Origin: JAFGSZ01 sp964492185
GTDB taxonomy: Bacteria; Bacteroidota; Bacteroidia; Bacteroidales; UBA10428
Assembly (NCBI GenBank): GCA_964492185.1
Contig: CAZBJH010000059.1
Span: 1 to 20,306, forward strand
Reading direction: 5' to 3'
DNA: 20,306 nucleotides
Part shown: in pieces, positions 14,366 to 20,306 of the stretch
How the letters are laid out: each line of letters opens with the position of its first letter
Numbering within the stretch: position 1 is the first letter of the stretch
The notes under the pieces: generated by a model
Databases searched by the model: none
What the model saw: the letters and a program-made list of their open reading frames with translations, nothing else
Told to the model about the DNA's origin: nothing
Made by a program: the position numbers and the translations under genes

Positions 14366-17300
14366 TCATTGAACAACCAGCCTCAGGAATGTGCTTTGCT
14401 CTTTGACCCGGATTTTCACTATGTAAACCCCGCTTTCAAAACCGGTAACGTCAATGTTCCCGGAATTGTTTATAAGCGTTTGGTAAACAAAGCTTCCGGC
14501 TGCATTGAATATATCAATTGTTGCCTGTTCACTGGTGCCGGTATGGATAGTCACTATATCAACTGCCGGGTTGGGGTATAGTTCCGCCCTGGCCGCTAAA
14601 GCATCTTCAATTCCCGTGGTGCCGTTACCGGCGAGGTTCACAACATATTCGGGATGATCGGGGTCATCTGAATATATGGTCATCGTGGCATTAACCGCTC
14701 CTGTTGTTTCAGGATCGAAATAAACTGTCATCATTCCATCGTCATTGTACCACACTGTCATGATCTTTTCAGTCTCTTCATATTCAGGTTCCGGTATTCT
14801 GACGCGCGGTAGCGGGATACCCGGTCCCTCGTCAAATTCATCATCATTTTCATCATAGCTCATCCACAGGTAGCTGAAAGCCGGGTCACTGAACAGGATC
14901 GAATCGATGGTGACAAATTGTACGCCCGTGTTTTTCAGTGATATGTTCATGTCTTTTATACCCCCGTTTTCAGGTATGCTGCCAAAATTCAACATGCCTT
15001 CATGAGGAACCACCGTTGTACCTGCATTAACCGTGAGGCTTGCCTTCTGGCTTAGTTCGTCAACAGCAAATCCTGTAAAATAATAGTATTCATTTTGCGA
15101 TTGTAAGCCCGAATTATAAAAGGGATAAAATATTCGCATTCTTTCGTAAACCGGCCCTTCATCATTCCTGGGTGCGAAACTGATGGAAAAATCAGCAGTG
15201 TCACCGGAAGGTATTATTGTACCGGCTTCTAAATCACCTATACTGAAACCTGCCGTATCGGCCTGGAACATAATTGAATCTATTTCAATCCCGTACCCGT
15301 TGGACGACCATATCCTGAACAATCCTTCGCGCGTACCGTCGATAAGTGAAACATCACCGAAATGGTAATTTCTGTATCCCGTGCGTTTCACGTTATCGCT
15401 TGTCTGTTCAATATTTACAGAGGCTGAATAGTTAGCTATATTGTTCTGGTGGAATATAAACACGGGCTCTTTGTAATTATCCGAATAGACCTTTATTGAA
15501 ACCTCATGTATGCCGTCAGGTATTTCCGGGTCAAAGAGTGTTGTGAATGAATATTTTTCACCCGGCTGCAATGTAAGGGGCAGTCCTTCGGCTGCGAGTG
15601 CAACCGTTTCATCTGCATTTACCAGCACGACCGAGTCGATGGTTATCTGTGAAGTATGCAGGTTCGTATATATGAATTCCCTGCTTATTTCCCAGCCGTC
15701 ATAGTTGTAATTGTTATATACATTATATTCATTGATATCAGTGCTGTTATCCTGCCTGAGGTTGAAATTATGACGTTCCAGACCCTGGCCGGTGAGTTTC
15801 AAATAAGTGTTTACATTCTGTTCATGGAAATATATGCTGGCATTCTGACTGAACACATAACTGTAACCCGGGTCAAAACGCACAGCAAATTCCAGGCTGT
15901 CACCGGCCGGTATTGAAATATTATTCCGGCTGTTGAATAATAAACCGTTTTCATCTTTCCACATGAAATAGTTGGAAATGCTATTCAGGTTCATGTGGCC
16001 GGCAGTTTCACCGGTATTGACAACTTTGAGCTGAATTTCCTGCCAGTCGTTCTCGGTCATATGCGCTCCAAGGTCATAACTGTAGGTTTCTCCTGTCTCA
16101 AGCTGTTCACCTTCAACAAATAGTGAAAGTTCTGCCGGGGCAGAAGGTTCAACAGGTACAACTCCCGTCCCGAACAGGTAAACAGTGTCAATAGCCCCTG
16201 CCGTGGTATCGTTATGGTTAAGTATCAGTAAACCTTCGATATCACCTGCTTCGGCCGGTGTGAATGTTATACCCTCATTTCCTTCCTGGCTCATTCTGCC
16301 GGGGTAGAGGAACAAAGGATTCTCACCGCTGTACGAGAACTGGTCATCAGTAGTAGTAAATTCTATTGTAAGAGGTTCATCGCCCCAGTTTCTCAGGTAC
16401 ATACCATTTCTCACTGCTGAGTTGCCGATGATGACCTCACCGAAATCAATAACCAGGCTGTCCGGCGTTTCCTGCACCCAGGGGCCGTCCGCTTCCAGGT
16501 AAGTGCCGGCATAATCATTTTCCCCCGCGATCCAGTGGTCATTTATCACCAGGTTGCCGTTATAGTCATAGTATTCGTAAGCGATGGCCGCTATCTGCCT
16601 GCGATGGCCTTCGACGTCATAATTGATCCTCACTGTGATCGTGTCCTGGTAATCAATGCTGTTGCTTTCCCAAAAGTCAATATTAAAGGAGGAATTGCTT
16701 TCTTTAAGATACTGAGAGGATAAAATCAGCGGATGCACTCCTTTGTTGGTTAAATCGAATTCTATGGATTCCATGTAAGAGCTGCCCATTTCCTGTGTCG
16801 TGTCAATTACAACAACAGGATTGGCAAAATTGCCGGGAAGGATCACCTCACCGTCAAGCGATAACTCGGGTTGCGGTTCGTAATAGGCATCAAAAGCCTC
16901 ACCCTCGAATATTACAATAAAGGGGGATGCAGTGTCATTACTGAAGATAAAAAGAGTGTCGCTTACCAGGCCTGCTTCTGACGGCTGGTAGGTGACCGTA
17001 ACCGGGAGACCGTAACCGAAAGGAATAGTGTCGTTGCACAGGGTTGTGAACTGCAGATCTTCCGATGTTGTATATGCTGTATCAATGACCAGGGTGTCAC
17101 GACCAAAACTGGCAACAACAGCCTCACCAACCATGGGTTCAAGCGTTGAGAAATTCTGCTCAACTTTAAAGTCCTCCTGCATCAATCCATCATCGGTTGA
17201 CAGGTAGAGTGTGGGTACATCCCTGATATGATCATTTGACCCTGCATATGATATTTTAAAATCATCAATATACCAGCCCGGGTAGGTTACTGAATAATCA

Positions 17301-17809
17301 GGTGTAAGGGTAAATCTAAAAATAATATTTTCTCCGCTATATGCATCCAGTGATATGGTTTGCAGATTATACCCTCCAAAATTTCCTTTGCGCTCACCAA
17401 TCAATGTATTCCACGAACTGCCGCCATTTGTGGAAAAATAAAGATAAACCTCGTCACAACAACTTTCGGTATGCAAATATTCATAAAAGGTGAGATATAC
17501 ATCTGTTGCCGAAGCCGGGATTGATATTTCAGGTGAATAAAGATTGTAGGTTGTGTTGTTCCCGTAATTTCCGTTCAATACTGTTGCTGCACATCGTGTT
17601 CCGGAAACAGCACTGTTGGGGCCTGATGTAGGTATGCCAATCTCGAAATTACCGCTCCACCCGGGAGCCCCCGATTCAAAATCTTCCGATATAAGATATT
17701 CTGTCCCCGTAGTATCCACAGGTACCAGCTCATTGCCCGACTGTCCGTTCACGGCCATTCCGAATGGTATTACCATGGCAATTAAAAAAAGCATGTAAAT
17801 TTTTTTCAT
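14366..17809 (-). CDS. T9SS-secreted multidomain protein with choice-of-anchor-J/MAM-like and ASH-like domains (paralog 2)
   Basis: A 1147-residue exported protein, paralogous to the next gene over almost its whole length. After the signal peptide and SGNELVPVDTT (residues 24-34) it carries a module absent from the paralog, at about 36-194: EDFESGAPGW, SPEISIPAS, FYEYLHTES, STNGGSSWNTLIGER and PGWYIDDFKI. This is typical of MAM / choice-of-anchor-J beta-sandwiches, which often bind carbohydrate or protein ligands. From IRDVPTL (195) it realigns with the paralog through the ASH-like units. A type A T9SS sorting domain closes it (YPNPAVD, FESGVYIVKIRVKEQSTFLRLVVQ). The start ATG at 17809 is followed by a Lys-rich signal peptide. 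The function is unknown, probably cell-surface adhesion or structure. It has no close upstream gene, so it probably has its own promoter within 17810-18100. Confidence 0.9.
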   Translation of the reverse strand: MKKIYMLFLIAMVIPFGMAVNGQSGNELVPVDTTGTEYLISEDFESGAPGWSGNFEIGIPTSGPNSAVSGTRCAATVLNGNYGNNTTYNLYSPEISIPASATDVYLTFYEYLHTESCCDEVYLYFSTNGGSSWNTLIGERKGNFGGYNLQTISLDAYSGENIIFRFTLTPDYSVTYPGWYIDDFKISYAGSNDHIRDVPTLYLSTDDGLMQEDFKVEQNFSTLEPMVGEAVVASFGRDTLVIDTAYTTSEDLQFTTLCNDTIPFGYGLPVTVTYQPSEAGLVSDTLFIFSNDTASPFIVIFEGEAFDAYYEPQPELSLDGEVILPGNFANPVVVIDTTQEMGSSYMESIEFDLTNKGVHPLILSSQYLKESNSSFNIDFWESNSIDYQDTITVRINYDVEGHRRQIAAIAYEYYDYNGNLVINDHWIAGENDYAGTYLEADGPWVQETPDSLVIDFGEVIIGNSAVRNGMYLRNWGDEPLTIEFTTTDDQFSYSGENPLFLYPGRMSQEGNEGITFTPAEAGDIEGLLILNHNDTTAGAIDTVYLFGTGVVPVEPSAPAELSLFVEGEQLETGETYSYDLGAHMTENDWQEIQLKVVNTGETAGHMNLNSISNYFMWKDENGLLFNSRNNISIPAGDSLEFAVRFDPGYSYVFSQNASIYFHEQNVNTYLKLTGQGLERHNFNLRQDNSTDINEYNVYNNYNYDGWEISREFIYTNLHTSQITIDSVVLVNADETVALAAEGLPLTLQPGEKYSFTTLFDPEIPDGIHEVSIKVYSDNYKEPVFIFHQNNIANYSASVNIEQTSDNVKRTGYRNYHFGDVSLIDGTREGLFRIWSSNGYGIEIDSIMFQADTAGFSIGDLEAGTIIPSGDTADFSISFAPRNDEGPVYERMRIFYPFYNSGLQSQNEYYYFTGFAVDELSQKASLTVNAGTTVVPHEGMLNFGSIPENGGIKDMNISLKNTGVQFVTIDSILFSDPAFSYLWMSYDENDDEFDEGPGIPLPRVRIPEPEYEETEKIMTVWYNDDGMMTVYFDPETTGAVNATMTIYSDDPDHPEYVVNLAGNGTTGIEDALAARAELYPNPAVDIVTIHTGTSEQATIDIFNAAGSFVYQTLINNSGNIDVTGFESGVYIVKIRVKEQSTFLRLVVQ
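17228..17704 (-). other. Inserted choice-of-anchor-J/MAM-like module in T9SS paralog 2
   Basis: Residues 36-194 of paralog 2 have no counterpart in paralog 1, in which VDTT is followed after five residues by IRDVPT. Flanking sequence aligns on both sides, so this is a clean domain gain or loss. The module has a paired Cys-Cys (ESCCDE) and a further Cys near residue 73, perhaps a disulfide. Confidence 0.75.
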
Positions 17810-18115
17810 GGATGAAATTTTAATTAGACATATAAAAATCTGAGTATGGATGTAAATTTTCCGTTCTCATTTGTTAATTCAATAATGAGTGAATCATAAA
17901 TAAATGTTGCTGAAAAAAATCAGCTTATAATTATAATGATGAAGGTGGATGGTGGTTTGGAGCATATAGATCTAAGATACGGCTGATCTGAAAAAAGGTT
18001 GCTTTTTTTTGATAATTTGGTCGAAACGCCGGGGTGGAGGTTGCCGGGGGCTCGGAATCCGGACCCGGCCGTGCCGTTAATACTGTTTTTATTTATATAT
18101 GCCTTTCAAGGGCCA

Positions 18116-18315
18116 ATTGTTTCGAACCGCTCCCAAAGCGGTTCGATTTACTTTCTTTGCTACAGCAAAAAGAAAGTAAACAAAGAAATGCCGCCGCTGA
18201 CAGAAAATGCCTAAAAAATCAGGCCGGTCCCCTAAAATCCTTGAACTCCTGGCGTCAAACAGCAAGGATTTTTTAACGGTGCCCGGCCTGATTTTTTTTT
18301 TAACGGCATTTTCTG
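18116..18315 (+). repeat. Structured repeat element, copy A (two small hairpins plus nested long hairpin)
   Basis: Hairpin 1: TCGAACCGCT (18122-18131), 5-nt loop, AGCGGTTCGA (18137-18146), a perfect 10-bp stem. Hairpin 2: 18147-18161 pairs with 18164-18180 (TTTACTTTCTT... with a two-nt bulge). Then a long nested hairpin: 18201-18211 with 18305-18315 (11 bp), 18213-18227 with 18283-18297 (15 bp) and 18234-18243 with 18263-18272 (10 bp). The order and spacing match copy B in inverse orientation. It may be a dispersed extragenic repeat or a structured RNA; no protein is encoded. Confidence 0.8.
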
Positions 18316-18559
18316 AAGGCGGGATCCCGTTCTGCTATAGGTTTATTTGGAAAGGATACTACCGTAAGGAACTTACGTTATTTAAGATAAGCTTTGCTAT
18401 GGCACATTGCTCATCCGGATTTGTAACCGACCGGAGGGAGTTCAGGAAGCTAATCCGGATGTTTCTTTAACCTGCTCCAGGCAGATGGAGCCGTCGTTAC
18501 GCAAAGCCCACTTTCTTTAAAATTAGTATATAGTTTTGCAGTAGCGTGGGCCGTCTCAG

Positions 18560-18780
18560 AAAAATCGCGTAAGATTTCAAGGAAGGTTTTCGTCGCGGGG
18601 GCCCTGGAGGAACCCTGTCCGGGCGACGACGAAGGAGGAGTGAGTTTGGGTTCCGCGGGGAGAAAATCTTCCGTAGCAAATCAAGCGATTTTTATGGAAC
18701 GGTGACCTTTTTTGCCTACTTTTTTGTGTGGAAGACAAAAAAGTTGGTCGAACTGCCATGCGGGCAGTTCGAAACGACGG
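18560..18780 (-). repeat. Structured repeat element, copy B (same architecture, opposite orientation)
   Basis: Read on the minus strand: hairpin 1 is TCGAACTGCC, 5-nt loop, GGCAGTTCGA (18772-18748), a perfect 10-bp stem. Three nt later comes hairpin 2, ACTTTTTTGT paired with ACAAAAAAGT (18744-18718). After a linker AAGTAGGCAAAAAAGG, similar to copy A, a long nested hairpin follows: 18685-18693 with 18560-18568 (9 bp), 18662-18672 with 18581-18591 (10 of 11) and 18623-18628 with 18591-18596. Its hairpin 1 end lies close to the stop of the rhodanese gene and could also serve as its terminator. Confidence 0.75.
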
Positions 18781-18801
18781 CCTGCGGGAATGGTAAGCCC
18801 G

Positions 18802-20118
18802 CTATCTGTGAATTGTGCCGGGGGAGGAAAGGGCAGGTTCACCTGTTTCGAACGGGTTGTTGGGGTCGTTGCTCCATTCAAACCAGCCGCCGTCAAATAC
18901 CGCTACATCGGGCCAGCCCATTAACCACGCGTTATAAAATGCCTCGCTGCCGCGCCAGCCTGTGCCGCAGTAAAAGGCCAGCCGCTTGTCAGGTGTCAGT
19001 CCCGAAGATCTCCACAGCTTTTCAATCTCATGATATTCAAGCGTAGTGTGATCGAGATTACGATAGTTTTCCATATGATAGGCATCGGAACCACAGTCAA
19101 CAAATACAGCCCCCGGTATGCGCCCTTTTTTTTCAATATAGTTATAACCGCTCACTTCTCCCTTATACTCGGGTAGGCTGCGTACACATACCAGCTCACC
19201 CCTGCCCGATGCCAGCAACTCCTTTGCTTCGGGCACATCAACGGCCAGTTCGGGCCTGGCAGGTATGTCAGCGCCGAAATCAGATACGGGATTTTTGGGA
19301 ATATCTTCGGTGCTGATCTCATAGCCGGCATCTTTCCACGACTGGAAACCGCCATTCAGCACTTTTACATCTTTAACCCCGGCATACATCATTATGAAGG
19401 CACACCTCAGGGCGCCTATATGTCCTGCCGCGCTTCCCGGAAAAGGGTCCTCATTTTTCGGGGAAAGGAATTTTCCGTATAAAATAACAGTGGTACCGGC
19501 AGTTATTCCATGATCCTGCAATGCTTTCATGAGTTCCTCCGGCGGACGGCGGTTCCATGTTTCAGGAGATTCGAGGGCCAGGGTGTCTATATCCACAGCC
19601 CCGGGAATATGCCCGCTGAGGTAGGCATCACGGTTGCGGTAATGGGCATGGCATATCACCGTGTGGCGGCCGTCATGCCCGGGAGGAGTGCTGCCTGAAA
19701 GAAGCTCATGTATCCATCCGGGATAAACGAGATGGCGGTAATTGGCGAGCTGATCCATGGCTAAGGCGGGAACGGCTGACCATTCATCTTCAAAATGAGG
19801 ATACATGCTTACATGATGATAACCAGCCCGGATAAGTTTTTCTGCAACCATCTCAGGCTCCTTATTATTATATCCGTAAACGATGATCGTATTATCGGGC
19901 ATTATGTTTTTTGACCTGACAATGTCTATCCAGTCGATATACATCGCCCATTTAGCCGGAAGGCTTTTAGCCCCTTTTATATGCCCGCCCCTTTTTTCGC
20001 CGTTCATGGGCCAGCCGTTATAAGCATCGACAGGCCTTACATCAAGGATAAAAACATTTTCTTGCCGTAAAAGATCTTTCAGTTCACCGGTTGAGATACG
20101 GGCGGCTTGTTGTTTCAT
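18802..20118 (-). CDS. Sulfurtransferase with three rhodanese domains, only the last with a catalytic cysteine
   Basis: A 438-residue cytoplasmic protein without a signal peptide, built of three rhodanese-like domains. Domain 1 (about 5-120) has FILDVRPVDAYNGW and GHIKGAKSLP but no Cys in the active-site position (IIVYGYNNKE). Domain 2 (about 128-270) has VICHAHYRNRDAYLSGHIPGA and again no catalytic Cys (VILYGKFLSPKNED). Domain 3 (about 290-420) has the loop C384-G-T-G-W-R389-G-S, the expected persulfide-forming Cys, and ends GGWFEWSNDPNNP, typical of TST/SseA-type enzymes. It should move sulfane sulfur from a donor such as thiosulfate or 3-mercaptopyruvate to an acceptor. ATG 20118 is the only good start. 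An imperfect palindrome precedes it. No co-transcribed gene is visible. Confidence 0.92.
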   Translation of the reverse strand: MKQQAARISTGELKDLLRQENVFILDVRPVDAYNGWPMNGEKRGGHIKGAKSLPAKWAMYIDWIDIVRSKNIMPDNTIIVYGYNNKEPEMVAEKLIRAGYHHVSMYPHFEDEWSAVPALAMDQLANYRHLVYPGWIHELLSGSTPPGHDGRHTVICHAHYRNRDAYLSGHIPGAVDIDTLALESPETWNRRPPEELMKALQDHGITAGTTVILYGKFLSPKNEDPFPGSAAGHIGALRCAFIMMYAGVKDVKVLNGGFQSWKDAGYEISTEDIPKNPVSDFGADIPARPELAVDVPEAKELLASGRGELVCVRSLPEYKGEVSGYNYIEKKGRIPGAVFVDCGSDAYHMENYRNLDHTTLEYHEIEKLWRSSGLTPDKRLAFYCGTGWRGSEAFYNAWLMGWPDVAVFDGGWFEWSNDPNNPFETGEPALSSPGTIHR

Positions 20119-20132
20119 CTCAGGATTAATTG

Positions 20133-20160
20133 TTATTTGTCATATACAGATAACAAATAA
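20133..20160. promoter_or_regulatory. Imperfect palindrome upstream of the sulfurtransferase gene, candidate operator
   Basis: TTATTTGTCAT (20133-20143) and ATAACAAATAA (20150-20160) form an inverted repeat with one mismatch in 11 and a 6-nt spacer. It lies 15-42 nt upstream of the ATG, where a regulator could block or assist transcription. The binding protein is unknown. Confidence 0.45.
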
Positions 20161-20251
20161 AATCATCTTTTTGATCAAAGGTTTTTTGATTTCCCCGGAT
20201 TATTCTGCCCCCGGTTTTTTTGTTTATACATAGTTGTATTTTCTCTTTAAA

Positions 20252-20306
20252 TAGAGTCTGTCTATAAACTCGCAGTGTTTGTTCAGAATGTTCGAGATCA
20301 AGGCGC
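20252..20306 (+). repeat. Repeat arm at window end, partial copy 3 of the palindromic family
   Basis: These 55 nt match the minus strand of 119-173 at about 50 positions and carry the end motif AGTGTTTGTTCAGAAT at 20274. The element continues beyond the window, so its other arm is not visible. Confidence 0.75.

Larger units (their letters stand above)
17810..18801. other. 992-nt gene-free stretch with two inverted structured repeats
   Basis: No credible protein is encoded on either strand. Short frames here read through hairpins and give peptides such as KKVNKEMPP and KKVGKKGHR, and none has a ribosome-binding site or domain. The stretch holds two related structured repeats in opposite orientation (18116-18315 and 18560-18780). 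Between them are further small inverted repeats, such as CGTAAG-gaa-CTTACG near 18363 and GCCCAC/GTGGGC around 18510-18550. The first 300 nt, upstream of the T9SS gene, probably hold its promoter, though no clear TAnnTTTG is seen. Confidence 0.7.

Noticed and set aside
17999..18896. Several short frames giving KKVNKEMPP- or KKVGKKGHR-like peptides
   Set aside because: They are translations of the hairpins and linkers of the structured repeats; the similarity between the peptides comes from the repeat, not from a protein family.
119..20306. A 20-kb composite transposon bounded by the inverted arms
   Set aside because: The arms belong to short palindromic repeats found also inside the window, and the cargo is ordinary housekeeping and surface genes with no transposase.

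Overview
The window looks like chromosomal DNA of a Bacteroidota bacterium. Two giant secreted proteins end in type IX secretion (T9SS) sorting domains with the PNP motif. Several genes are preceded by the Bacteroidota promoter element TAnnTTTG, and most starts lack a strong Shine-Dalgarno sequence. A PTGGPKD-type Ig-like lipoprotein and a Y_Y_Y-type sensor kinase remnant point the same way. I see no tRNA, rRNA, CRISPR array, transposase or phage gene.

Layout. 1-266: a palindromic repeat and the promoter of a serine beta-lactamase-fold hydrolase (267-1466, +). 1473-6384: a minus-strand run holding a hybrid histidine kinase broken by a 100-N assembly gap, a CDF metal exporter, a ZIP metal importer, a DtxR/MntR-type regulator and a Crp/Fnr-type regulator. 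6385-7093: a 0.7 kb gene-free spacer with a second inverted-repeat element and a duplicated leader-like sequence. 7094-8259 (+): an OsmC-family protein and a ComF-family phosphoribosyltransferase. 8331-10196 (-): an Ig-like lipoprotein, divergent from lgt (10377-11237, +). 11330-17809 (-): two tandem paralogous T9SS proteins of 987 and 1147 residues. 17810-18801: a 1 kb gene-free stretch with two inverted copies of a structured repeat. 18802-20118 (-): a three-domain rhodanese protein. The last 55 bases repeat the sequence at 119-173 in inverse orientation.

How the genes fit together. The regulator, ZIP importer and CDF exporter form a metal-homeostasis block. The regulator has a textbook promoter (TTTG, 20 nt, TAACTTTG) with a perfect 14-nt palindrome over its -7 element, which suggests autoregulation, with the ZIP gene co-transcribed. 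Lgt attaches the lipid to prolipoproteins, and its divergent neighbour is one. The T9SS paralogs share nearly all domains but differ by one precisely inserted 155-residue module, and a stretch identical at the DNA level points to gene conversion between them.

I found no clear new multi-gene system. The most unusual signals are non-coding: the two structured repeats at 18116-18780, which keep the same hairpin architecture through paired base changes; the overlapping promoter and operator of the metal regulator; and the duplicated leader upstream of the OsmC gene.
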